From the NCBI GenBank assembly GCA_942493375.1, contig OW818698.1:3844001-3908000 (forward strand): a stretch of DNA of 64,000 nucleotides, read 5' to 3'. The notes beneath the pieces are model-generated. The model did not search any database, was not told the DNA's origin, and saw only the letters and a program-made list of their open reading frames with translations. Source of the stretch: G942493375 sp942493375. GTDB taxonomy: Bacteria > Armatimonadota > UBA5829. Both the position numbers and the translations under genes were made by a program. Shown one piece after another: positions 35,359-44,798 of the stretch. Each line of letters opens with the position of its first letter. Position 1 is the stretch's first letter.

Positions 35359-38300
35359 CTACTTCTTTCCTATCCAAATATAGGTCAGCTTGCGGTTCCT
35401 GATTTCCGGTTCAATGTAGTCACCATCGATTTTCACCGGTCTGTTCCAGTTGACTTCAACAATGGGAGCGCCTGACTTAAGCCCCAGCTTTTTCCAGTTG
35501 ATTTTGATCCGGTTGGAGCCTGGGGTATCGCTCCAGTTTGTAACTAATAATAGTGTCCGTTTTCCTTTGTGTACGAAAGCGCTGGCTTTCACATTTGGAT
35601 TTTCAGGGGTGAATGCATTTTTTTCGGGAGTGTAGTAGGGCATCCAGTCGGCTGTCTTTGTGTCAAATTGATCGCTCAGTTTCCAGATGCCTTCAGCTCT
35701 TTGAGGGTAGGTTCCCCACATATTTCTCGGCATAGTGCCGTGGATACCTGCTAAAGATATTCCGTATTCAACCGGCAATGGTAAGTTATTGTAAAATAGA
35801 GGTTCGCTGTTGAACCCAAATTGCCTGGCCAGGAACTCAGCACGGAATACTTCTAGATCACTATACTTCTGCCAGTCACGGATTGCTCCCAGGCTTTCTC
35901 CGTTAGTTGCAGACGTAATGAACGATGCTGTAGGCAGCGGATAACCGCCGGAGCAGTGCGCGTCCATTACTGCATCTTTCCGGTGAGATTTGATCAGTAT
36001 ATACATCCGTTTCAAGTAATCTCTGCGGTCGAATATACGCCATGTTGGGACTGCTTTTCCTGAAACCGGATCTATTATAGGTTCGTGACCATGCATAGGA
36101 TTGGAACACTCAGGCGGTCCGACTACACCATCTAGATAAACTCCGCCACATCCAATTTTCATTGTGTTGTCGATCTCCCAAAGGAGTTTCTTTGCACCTT
36201 CACTTGCTGTGCATACGCCAAAGAGGGCTTCGCCGGATTCTCTCCAGCCGACCGGGGGTTCCATATCCGGTGGGTTAGTGCTGATCTCCCATTTATAATC
36301 TTCATACTCTCTGGATTTATCGCTTATACCCCATCCGGTATACGGAATGAGTGCTTGCTTATTCTTGTTCAAAAGGTCCGCACATTCTTTAAGTTCAGCA
36401 GGATTAGATGACCCACCAATACCACACGGGCTGACCGACCACAGGAAATAAACAAATCCGCGCACACCCATTTTGGCGCACATTTCTGCGTTTGGTATTT
36501 CAGGTCCTGCGTCCTGAGGTATTAGCCATTTATTAGCTTTATCGTATTTCCAGTTACCAGCGAGATAAGCGGGATTCTGCGTATTGGCAACTTTTGAATA
36601 GCAGAGGTTCATCGGTGTAGGATCGAAACTCAAATCCTCAAGATTGTAAGTTGCTGCATCTGCTACTAGAGGTCCTGACGCAGCAAATGAATCCTCCTGA
36701 CGGTTCTCTGTTGTTAGCTTCCAACCTGCCAGTGCATACTTGCCGTCGCACTGGAATGATACCGAACAGAAATAATCGAACACAGGCATTGAGCTGATAT
36801 CCTCGCCTGACGCCAGCTTCTTGCCATCAAGATAGAGCTCAGTCTTTGGTCCATAGTTGATCCCAATCCTGTACCATTTACCTTTGACCAATTCTACCGA
36901 CGATTCAAAGACCACTCTCTCTCCAAACTCAGCAGTAAAATGCGAAACCTTAAGTGTGTGGTTTACCGGATTCCACGAGAGAGCAATATAGTTGCCTTGA
37001 GAGTTCCCATAGGTGAATAAATTCATGCGGGGCTGTCCCTGCATTGGGTCATTAGGATCCCAATCAACGCGCAGGTCAACCTCTATGGACCCTTTACCAT
37101 TCATTTGGGACATACCAGCGGGGACGGTAATCTGAGAGTTATTCCTGGATTTTGCTGTAGTCTGAACCGGAGCCGTGAGGACCATTATCCGGGTACCCGA
37201 GAGATCATCCGGTGAGAACCTTGGTTTGACCGGGCTTGCCATAAGTCCAAAAGTATAGCTGACTGGTTTATCAAAAACACGTTCGCCGTCAGCTATGTGC
37301 AGCACCAGGTTGGCAGACTTCTTATTGGCTTTTACTTCGATAGCCTTTTCTTTGTCGGCAGGAGTCCAACCTGAACGGTTCTCGGCAAACCACTGTATGC
37401 CTCGCTCTTGATCCCCCAGCCAGAAGAATGGAGTGAACCTGCACTTCCAACCAGCGTCTGTCACATCACCCGAGCGGTTCCAGGTGGTTTGATCATTGAA
37501 TGAATACCCTTCTACGCTGTACTGCATGAATGACTTAGCTATACTCCGCTTAACTGGAACAACAAATTGAAGGTCTCTAACTGTCTGCTTGCCACCGATT
37601 GGAGACAGCGTCCAGTCCATCCGCATCATTCCATCGTATTCAACTGTGGTTGTTACATCAATAGAAAGTGCTTGAGAGACTGCCTTTCCAACATAGATAG
37701 CTTTGTGCCCCAATGATTTCAGTAGTTTCCAGGACGTCATCCGCCACTTAAGCGGTTTGCCGTCTATTGTGCCCTGTAGGGTTATCGGGCTTGCAAGTAT
37801 ATCCTTACCGGCTGCATTTACCTGGTCAAGAAATATAGATGAGCCTATTCTGTATGTGCGTGCGTAAACCTTAGCTGATCTTGATGCAGCCTTGATTGGA
37901 GTCCACGGATCGGGTACGACATCGATATCCGGCATCTTGAAACTTGCCCAATCAGGAGTATAATCGGGAATCTTGAGTGCGATCTCACCAAGTTTTATAT
38001 AGGTCCCATCATCCGATTTCTGATCAATAACCAGTGCACACTGTCCCGGCGTAAGTTTGGTATAATCGACCCACCAAGTTTTCTTATCTGCCATAGTTGC
38101 GAGATCAACATTTACCGTCCAGAATGACTGATCTTTCTGGATAACAGTCAATCGAATCGGCTTCTTATCTTCCGTGGAGAGTTTGGTCGGATCGCACGAT
38201 ATATAGAATGCTTTCCTGCCAGGAGACGGAGCAGCGATGACCGGCACTGCAAGTTTTGCATGGGCTTTGAATGAATAGTCAAAATTGGGGCTGGAGATAC

Positions 38301-39168
38301 GATATGTGTAGTCACTGCCGCCAGAAACCTTTACGGTCTCGTTGGCATCTCTTATCCAGAGTTGTTTATCAGAGACATCGCTGCCCCTTTTTAACACTTC
38401 ACCACCCACATATTCGCCAAACCAACCCTGCACTTGCACAGTTCTGCCATCATCGTCCAGAGTAACTGACTGGAGTCTGTTGGTTGGATCTCCGAATAAC
38501 AACTGGCCTGCGTTTCCATCCTTGAAGTTAATGCCGGACATCGGCGCCCAGACAGCTGCCGGGTTCTTGCCGATAAGGTCTAGTGCGACTTGCATACCCC
38601 ATCGGGTACCCTGAGCGGGAATATCAAGTCCAGCAGCCTGCATATCTAGTGCAGCTTCAACAATGAACCCCCGCTTTACAACATCCCCACCCATTGCAAA
38701 GTCAGTTCCGATGACCGATGCGGCGACTTTCCACGGACCGTCCCAGCTTTTGTCTCCATCACGGTGGTCGAATATCACGCCTTTGGAGTTTACAATAAGT
38801 TGTAGATTGGTGCCTCCGGAAGTCAAGAATAATTCGACAGCATCATCCTCCCAGAGTTTTCCATCACGCTCAGTGGCTTTGGCAACCGGCATCCGGGTCA
38901 TCGAATCTACAACAAAAAGGAAATTCAGAGTGTTTCCGGATCTTCCAACGCTTACTCTACAGAATGGAGCAGTGAGATTTCCACCATCAGCGGTGAGATT
39001 TGCCAAAGTAACAGATGCCGGAGCCCATTCATCCTTGCTGATTTGCCCATCAATCGTCGGAGGCCCATTCCAGAAATTCGGTGCGTTCACCAACATTCCA
39101 GCAAACGCGAATGTGGAAAGAAGTGATATTAGTGCGATGGTAAAAATGGATAATCTTGAAAGTCGCAA
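35359..39168 (-). CDS. Very large exported glycosidase-like protein, CBM9-like, LamG-like and barrel domains
   Basis: 1269 residues. The start is a TTG with GAGGAG six bases upstream, followed by a signal peptide (LSIFTIALISLLSTFAFA). Residues about 30-220 are CBM9-like (PTIDGQISKDEWAPASV, LWEDDAVELFLTSGG). A beta-rich middle is followed by a LamG/concanavalin-like domain at about 690-830 (VKGKWYRIGINYGPKTELYL). The C-terminal third is a barrel with VYLDGVVGPPECS and DAHCSGGYPLP, resembling the GH123/DUF6067-like group. No catalytic residue can be assigned with confidence. It lies in the operon 66 bases before the next gene's start. Confidence 0.78.
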   Translation of the reverse strand: MRLSRLSIFTIALISLLSTFAFAGMLVNAPNFWNGPPTIDGQISKDEWAPASVTLANLTADGGNLTAPFCRVSVGRSGNTLNFLFVVDSMTRMPVAKATERDGKLWEDDAVELFLTSGGTNLQLIVNSKGVIFDHRDGDKSWDGPWKVAASVIGTDFAMGGDVVKRGFIVEAALDMQAAGLDIPAQGTRWGMQVALDLIGKNPAAVWAPMSGINFKDGNAGQLLFGDPTNRLQSVTLDDDGRTVQVQGWFGEYVGGEVLKRGSDVSDKQLWIRDANETVKVSGGSDYTYRISSPNFDYSFKAHAKLAVPVIAAPSPGRKAFYISCDPTKLSTEDKKPIRLTVIQKDQSFWTVNVDLATMADKKTWWVDYTKLTPGQCALVIDQKSDDGTYIKLGEIALKIPDYTPDWASFKMPDIDVVPDPWTPIKAASRSAKVYARTYRIGSSIFLDQVNAAGKDILASPITLQGTIDGKPLKWRMTSWKLLKSLGHKAIYVGKAVSQALSIDVTTTVEYDGMMRMDWTLSPIGGKQTVRDLQFVVPVKRSIAKSFMQYSVEGYSFNDQTTWNRSGDVTDAGWKCRFTPFFWLGDQERGIQWFAENRSGWTPADKEKAIEVKANKKSANLVLHIADGERVFDKPVSYTFGLMASPVKPRFSPDDLSGTRIMVLTAPVQTTAKSRNNSQITVPAGMSQMNGKGSIEVDLRVDWDPNDPMQGQPRMNLFTYGNSQGNYIALSWNPVNHTLKVSHFTAEFGERVVFESSVELVKGKWYRIGINYGPKTELYLDGKKLASGEDISSMPVFDYFCSVSFQCDGKYALAGWKLTTENRQEDSFAASGPLVADAATYNLEDLSFDPTPMNLCYSKVANTQNPAYLAGNWKYDKANKWLIPQDAGPEIPNAEMCAKMGVRGFVYFLWSVSPCGIGGSSNPAELKECADLLNKNKQALIPYTGWGISDKSREYEDYKWEISTNPPDMEPPVGWRESGEALFGVCTASEGAKKLLWEIDNTMKIGCGGVYLDGVVGPPECSNPMHGHEPIIDPVSGKAVPTWRIFDRRDYLKRMYILIKSHRKDAVMDAHCSGGYPLPTASFITSATNGESLGAIRDWQKYSDLEVFRAEFLARQFGFNSEPLFYNNLPLPVEYGISLAGIHGTMPRNMWGTYPQRAEGIWKLSDQFDTKTADWMPYYTPEKNAFTPENPNVKASAFVHKGKRTLLLVTNWSDTPGSNRIKINWKKLGLKSGAPIVEVNWNRPVKIDGDYIEPEIRNRKLTYIWIGKK

Positions 39169-39222
39169 TACAGTCTCCTCGGAATGTCATAGGTGATAAG
39201 TCGATACTTGTGCGGTTTGCAG

Positions 39223-39265
39223 ATAATCCGTTCGTGCTTCGACTTGCTCAGCACGAACGGATTAT
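39223..39265. repeat. REP-like palindrome within the glycosidase operon
   Basis: A perfect 16-bp stem (39223-39238 with 39250-39265) with an 11-base loop. The minus-strand core reads CGTTCGTGCTGAGC then AAGTCGAAGCACGAACGG, close to the palindromic GTTCG...GAGC..GTCGAA...CGAAC element dispersed in many bacterial genomes. It sits in the 107-base gap between two operon genes and could also act as an attenuator or 3'-end stabiliser. Confidence 0.7.
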
Positions 39266-39275
39266 TTAGGAGGTT

Positions 39276-42014
39276 TTATTTCAATACAATAACTCCGGCG
39301 TTTTCCACTTTCCAGTTTGGTCCCTGGGCACCTAACCAGACGATCCACTCAGATGTCTCATTGCGCAGGACTCCAATATTAAACGCCAGCTTAAGTCCAG
39401 CTTTGTAGGGAATTGCTGCACCTGAAAGAGGGATTGCCCATTCACCTGTCCAGTTGTCATCATTTATCTTTGAAGAGAATCGGACTACCTTGCCTAATGC
39501 TTCTGCAGCTTCAGGTGTGACTCCTGCTTCAGGATAGCTTCTGGATATACCGCTTGCAAAGCCTCTGACTACAAATGCTGGAACATCATTGGCTGCTGGA
39601 CGGAAACATATCTCTGCTCCGTCGTCTTGTCCCCACTTACTGCCCAGTTTCAGTGCTGCTTTATTCGTGATAGGCACTGTAACGGCTACATATAGAGTTT
39701 TACCGTCGTGAACCAAGTAGGCAACTGCCGGTTTCTGTTGGATTTTTGCCCTGTTTGGATCCTCAGCAAGCGTCATAGCTGTCTTCGACCATTCACCAGC
39801 TGAGATTATTCCATCTATCGAGGGGGTATTGTTCGTTTTTGCCACATTGAACGGTTTTACAATCCTTGCTGGATTTGAGGTGTTCTTTGGAGCTGGCCGC
39901 ACTTTGGTTTTCACCGGCCAACTGGCACGCATTGGGTCGTTATAGAGTCCTATTTTGTCGAATGGGATCTTCTTGAATCCAAGCTTAAATGCAGGTGATT
40001 CTGGTTTGAGGTTGAAATTGAGTTTTTTTGCATCTACAAACAGAGGGTCCTGGTTGAGTAGATTGTCCTTGAATGTCACACCTGGACGTGCTGCACCTTC
40101 AATATCGTCCCATCGACCTCCGACACAGATATTGCGGGTTACCAGCAGGTTCTTTGGCGCCATTGGATCATCCTGTAGTAAGGTCAATAATTCCGGATAT
40201 CGTGACCGCCAGGGTTCACTCTGATAAGGAACAGCATTCAACCCCTCCATCATAGTGTCTTTGCCGCCTGCTGCCCAACCCAGACCACGTGCATCTATAT
40301 GTATGGCTGGGCTGCAGTCCACATAAATGTTATTCTCAATTGTACAATCTCTTCCGCCACCGATAAATGAAGCCATTGGCACACGGTAATGTACATTTCC
40401 ATAAATGTTCGCTGAGGAGAACTGGTCATCCAGATACACCCCGACGCACCCCCGGCCCTCAAATCCAAAGATATCGTGGAAGTAGTTGAATCTAATCTGG
40501 TTACCGCGCATTGTCCAGTTACGACCACCATAGAGTGCTCCAGCGTCATTGGATTCGTAGACCACACTGTGAATCTCGTTGTATTCAATGATATGGTCAT
40601 TGCCACTGAGCCCAATTGCCATATGCGGAGCATCGTTGAGCAGGTTATGCGCTGCACGGTTGCCAACGCCATTCAGGCTAATAGCAGGCTTATAGATTGG
40701 GTTCCAGCGCTCAAACTTATATATGTGACAGTTCTCAACATTGATGCCACCAGGAGTCAGAGTATTGCGGTCGCCTGCATATACGTTGACGCCGCCATTG
40801 CCGAGATTATACATATCGCATCCGTAAACTTCATGTTTTATGCCATTTGTGATATTAATGGCAGCACTGCCAAGGTTGCGCAATGTGCATTTTGCTATCC
40901 GGCAATTCTGACCGCCTGAGATATTAATTCCACTGGCTTGAGAACACTCGAATGTGAGTCCGACAATATTCACATACGATACATCCTGCATTGTCATCAT
41001 ATCTCGCAGAATGGAGACCATAACCTTGCCTTTGTTTAAAGACTTTGGAGGCCAGAAATAGAGTATGCCTTTTTGGCGGTCCAGATACCACTCGCCGGGC
41101 TTATCCAGTTCCGATAATGCATTATAGATATAGAACCACTGCCCTTTGCGGAAACCGAACGGGTGCATGGGAGGATTCTCGAGGGTGATTGTGTGGGTTG
41201 CCAGATCAATGTTCTTTACACGGAACCGCTGATCTGCCCAGTCCCACATCCAGTAACCGTTGGCCATAAGGTCCGGTTCATCAGTCCAGCGACTTGGCCG
41301 ATCACCTTCATAGGTGAATATACCTTCCATTGTGCCTTTTGTGCCCCGGACATCGACCGGAGTCGGGCCTTTTACGTCAACTATATGGGTGTAACCCTCA
41401 TTTGGCCAGCGTGACAGCGTCATCGGTTCGTCTGCAAAGAATAATTCAATACCCGGATCAGACACAGCCCAGGTGTCGGAACTCGTCATTGGAGGGTATT
41501 GAGTGATCCCATGAGCTTTCAGATCAGTCTGTAAAACTTTGCCCCTGGCTTCCGGCACCAACCTTGCCAGTATGGCTGCATCAGTGACAGGCTTAAAACC
41601 TTTCAACACACGTCCGCCGACAAGGCGAACCGGTTGCCCATCTGTTCCACGGTATGTTATGGGAGCAGCAGCAGTTCCGGAGTCCTCGGACGTTAGGTCA
41701 AAACTCTTGGTAATCTCATATATACCGCCTTTGACTTCAACCACGAGTCCACCTTGAGGCAGGCCTTTTGTGCGTTTTAGCTCCCTGACCAAATCCCTTG
41801 CACGCTCCAGCGTGGCAACAGGTCCATCGGTCTTAGCTGTATTTGCTGCCGAGAGCTTACCGCTCCAGGTGTTATTGCCTGCCGGTGATACATATATAGC
41901 GGCCGGTTTTGAAGAAGACTTATCAGCTGCAGTTGCCAGTGAACTCATAACGAGTACAAACAGTAGCCCCAGCAGAGCAGTAATTAAAAACTGCTTATCA
42001 ACAATACTTTGCAT
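39276..42014 (-). CDS. Exported right-handed beta-helix protein with CBM9-like domain (tandem copy 3)
   Basis: A 912-residue paralogue: signal peptide (LITALLGLLFVLVMSSLATA), AIYVSPAGNNTWSG, the shared ATLERARDLVRELKRTKGL helix, a beta-helix at about 320-600 (HKVEY-type turns such as NLGNGGVNVYAGD and EYNEIHSVVYESNDAGALYG) and a CBM9-like C-terminus from about 720 (IDGIISAGEWSKTAM, KLAFNIGVLRNETSEWIVW). Third gene of the operon, starting 29 bases after copy 2 ends. GAGG lies six bases before the ATG. The likely role is binding and cleaving an acidic or fucosylated polysaccharide, but the catalytic residues are not evident. Confidence 0.9.
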   Translation of the reverse strand: MQSIVDKQFLITALLGLLFVLVMSSLATAADKSSSKPAAIYVSPAGNNTWSGKLSAANTAKTDGPVATLERARDLVRELKRTKGLPQGGLVVEVKGGIYEITKSFDLTSEDSGTAAAPITYRGTDGQPVRLVGGRVLKGFKPVTDAAILARLVPEARGKVLQTDLKAHGITQYPPMTSSDTWAVSDPGIELFFADEPMTLSRWPNEGYTHIVDVKGPTPVDVRGTKGTMEGIFTYEGDRPSRWTDEPDLMANGYWMWDWADQRFRVKNIDLATHTITLENPPMHPFGFRKGQWFYIYNALSELDKPGEWYLDRQKGILYFWPPKSLNKGKVMVSILRDMMTMQDVSYVNIVGLTFECSQASGINISGGQNCRIAKCTLRNLGSAAINITNGIKHEVYGCDMYNLGNGGVNVYAGDRNTLTPGGINVENCHIYKFERWNPIYKPAISLNGVGNRAAHNLLNDAPHMAIGLSGNDHIIEYNEIHSVVYESNDAGALYGGRNWTMRGNQIRFNYFHDIFGFEGRGCVGVYLDDQFSSANIYGNVHYRVPMASFIGGGRDCTIENNIYVDCSPAIHIDARGLGWAAGGKDTMMEGLNAVPYQSEPWRSRYPELLTLLQDDPMAPKNLLVTRNICVGGRWDDIEGAARPGVTFKDNLLNQDPLFVDAKKLNFNLKPESPAFKLGFKKIPFDKIGLYNDPMRASWPVKTKVRPAPKNTSNPARIVKPFNVAKTNNTPSIDGIISAGEWSKTAMTLAEDPNRAKIQQKPAVAYLVHDGKTLYVAVTVPITNKAALKLGSKWGQDDGAEICFRPAANDVPAFVVRGFASGISRSYPEAGVTPEAAEALGKVVRFSSKINDDNWTGEWAIPLSGAAIPYKAGLKLAFNIGVLRNETSEWIVWLGAQGPNWKVENAGVIVLK

Positions 42015-42043
42015 TTCTTACCTCTTATCAAGCGAGTTAGATA

Positions 42044-44755
42044 CTATCTTAACACGATTACTCCGCAATTCTGTACTTTCCAGTTTTGGCCCAGTGCACC
42101 GCACCAGACGATCCATTCTCCGGATTCAATACGCCGAACGCCAATATTGAATGCAAGCTTGAGTCCAGGCTTATATTTGATGCCTGCGCCTGAGAGTGGA
42201 ATAGCCCATTCACCAGTCCAGTTGTCTCCGTTGATCTTCGCAGCAAAGTGCGTAACTCTACCTAATGCATCCGCAGCTTCGTGAGTTATTCCCGCATCAG
42301 GATCGCTGTGAAATCCTCCACCAGCATATCCACGTACAACAAATGCCGGGATGTCCTTATCTGCTGGACGGAAACATATTTCGGCTCCATCATTCTCCCC
42401 CCATACGCTGTCCAGTTTCAGTGCAGTGCGATCCATAATAGGAACGGTGACAGCTACAAAGAGAGTGTTTTTATCATGGGCAAAATGAGCCACAGCGGGT
42501 TTACCTTGTATTTTCAGCCTGGCTGGGTCTTCCTGCAGCAACATAACGGTTTTCGGCCATTCATTTAGAGCAAGGATACCATCGATTGTCGGGGATCCAG
42601 TTATCTTTGTCACTATAAACGGTTTTACAATCCTTTCCAACACCACAGGCTTTTTTGGAGCCGGACGAACTTTAGCTTTTACCGGCCAACTGGCTCTCAT
42701 AGAATCTTTATACAGTCCGATCTTATCAAATGGAATCGGTTTGAATCCCAGTTTCCAGGCTGGTGAATTTAATCTGAGATTGTAGTTATGGTTTTTTGCA
42801 TATACAAACAATGGATCCTGATCCAGCAGATTGTCCTTGAAAGTGACTCCCGGACTTGCTTTGTCTTCGACTATTTTCCAATTCCCGCCAACGCAAATAT
42901 TACGTGCGACTTGTATATTCCTCGGTGCCATCGGATCTTCCTGCAGAATATTTACCAGTTCCGGATAACGGGATCGCCACGGTTCGCTCTGGTAAGGGAC
43001 CGCATTCAAGCGGTCAGTCAGAGTAGTCACTCCGTAGGAATGCCACCCTAAACCGCGTGCATCTACTGAGATTGCAGGAGTACAGTCCACATATATATTG
43101 TTTTCAATTGTTATATCTCTTCCACCACCCATATGAGTAGCCATGGGAACTCGATAAAACACATTTCCAAAGATATTTGCCGAGGAGAACTGATCGTCAA
43201 AATATATTCCTATACATCCGCGACTTTCAAATCCGTATATGTCATGAATATAGTTATGTCGTATCTGATTACCGCGCATGGTCCAGTCACGACCACCATA
43301 TATGACTCCAGCATCATTGGATTCATAGACTACACTATGTATTTCATTATATTCTATCGTCATATCATTACCGTTAAGATAAATCGCCATATGAGGAGCG
43401 TCATTGAACAAGTTATGTGCCACTCGACTACCAACCCCGTCAAGACTGACGGCAGGCTGTTTTATGGGGTTCCAACGCCCAAACTTATATATATGGCAGT
43501 TTTCCACATTATGCATGGCTGGAGCTAATGTGGCACGGTCACCTGCATTTATATTGACTCCCCCGTTACCGAGGTTATACATATCACAGCCAAAAACTTC
43601 ATGTTTATAACCACCTACGATATTTACTCCGGATCCACCCAGGTTGCGTAGTGTGCATCCTAATATACGGCTGCACTGACCTCCGGTAACGTTAAAACCA
43701 CTTGCCTGAGCACACTCAAGAGTCAGTCCCTGCAGATTTACATAAGATACATCCTGCATAGTCACCATATCCCGCAATATCGAGACCATGACTTTACCTC
43801 GATTTATTGGTTTAGGCGGCCAGAAATACAGAATTCCATTTTGCCGGTCCAGATACCATTCTCCCGGTCTGTCGATTTCTGATAATGCGTTATAGATGTA
43901 ATACCACTGCCCTCTGCGGTAACCATAGACGTGAAAGGGGGGATTCTCAAGGGTAATAGTCCGATTAGAGGTATCAATAGATTGCACGCGAAATCGTTGA
44001 TCGGCCCAGTCATACATCCAGAAACCATTGGTCATAAGATCCGGTTCACCGATCCAACGACTTGGTCTATCGCCTTCGTAGGTAAATATGCCTTCTTTGG
44101 TAACATTGATCTGATTGTCTATATGTGTAGGGCCTTTGACATCAACTATGTGTGTATAGCCTTCATTAGGCCAACGAGATAAAGTCATCGGTTCGTCGGC
44201 AAAAAACACTTCCAGACCAGGATCGGAACTAGCCCAGGATGTGGAGCTGACCATAGGCGGATACTGTGTGATCCCCTGAGCTTTGAGATCGGTCTGCAGA
44301 ACTTTACCGCGAGCTTCTGGCACTAGCCTGGACAGTATTGCCGGGTCAGTGACTGGCTTGAAACCCTTTATAACACGTCCGGCAACAAGCCTCACTTCTT
44401 TGCCCTGGGTAGCACGATAAGTTATTGGGCACTCAGCAGTTCCGGAATCTTCAGAGGTGAGGAGGAAGTTTTGCCCGAGTTCATATACACCAGCCTGTAA
44501 TTCTACTACCAGTCCACCGTTCGACAAGCCTTTGGTGCGTTTCAACTCTCGCACTAGATCTCGAGCGCGTTCCAGAGTTGCCACTGGCCCATCGGTTTTC
44601 GCAGCATTCGCCTGAGCAATTTTTCCACTCCATTTGTCATTGCCTGTCGGTGATATATATATTGCTGGTTTTATATCTGCTGAGCACATTAGTGAGGTTA
44701 CAATTAGCATCAATCCCAGAATAATAGTCGTCATGAGGCTTTTGTATGTCATCAT
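42044..44755 (-). CDS. Exported right-handed beta-helix protein with CBM9-like domain (tandem copy 2)
   Basis: A 903-residue paralogue of its neighbours on both sides, colinear over its whole length. Signal peptide (MTTIILGLMLIVTSLMC), AIYISPTGNDKWSG, RARDLVRELKRTKGLSNGG, beta-helix repeats (GCDMYNLGNGGVNINAGD, SDP-type turns) and the CBM9-like end (IDGILALNEWPKTVM, GENDGAEICFRPADKDIP). Two ATGs lie side by side at 44755 and 44752; TGGAG precedes them. It differs from copy 3 mainly in loops and in the Pro/Lys linker before the CBM9-like domain (KVRPAPKKPVVLERIVKP), which suggests divergence in ligand but not in fold. Confidence 0.9.
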   Translation of the reverse strand: MMTYKSLMTTIILGLMLIVTSLMCSADIKPAIYISPTGNDKWSGKIAQANAAKTDGPVATLERARDLVRELKRTKGLSNGGLVVELQAGVYELGQNFLLTSEDSGTAECPITYRATQGKEVRLVAGRVIKGFKPVTDPAILSRLVPEARGKVLQTDLKAQGITQYPPMVSSTSWASSDPGLEVFFADEPMTLSRWPNEGYTHIVDVKGPTHIDNQINVTKEGIFTYEGDRPSRWIGEPDLMTNGFWMYDWADQRFRVQSIDTSNRTITLENPPFHVYGYRRGQWYYIYNALSEIDRPGEWYLDRQNGILYFWPPKPINRGKVMVSILRDMVTMQDVSYVNLQGLTLECAQASGFNVTGGQCSRILGCTLRNLGGSGVNIVGGYKHEVFGCDMYNLGNGGVNINAGDRATLAPAMHNVENCHIYKFGRWNPIKQPAVSLDGVGSRVAHNLFNDAPHMAIYLNGNDMTIEYNEIHSVVYESNDAGVIYGGRDWTMRGNQIRHNYIHDIYGFESRGCIGIYFDDQFSSANIFGNVFYRVPMATHMGGGRDITIENNIYVDCTPAISVDARGLGWHSYGVTTLTDRLNAVPYQSEPWRSRYPELVNILQEDPMAPRNIQVARNICVGGNWKIVEDKASPGVTFKDNLLDQDPLFVYAKNHNYNLRLNSPAWKLGFKPIPFDKIGLYKDSMRASWPVKAKVRPAPKKPVVLERIVKPFIVTKITGSPTIDGILALNEWPKTVMLLQEDPARLKIQGKPAVAHFAHDKNTLFVAVTVPIMDRTALKLDSVWGENDGAEICFRPADKDIPAFVVRGYAGGGFHSDPDAGITHEAADALGRVTHFAAKINGDNWTGEWAIPLSGAGIKYKPGLKLAFNIGVRRIESGEWIVWCGALGQNWKVQNCGVIVLR

Positions 44756-44798
44756 TTTGCTCCATTAAATCGCGATTTGATTTCAAAAAGAACCCCTA

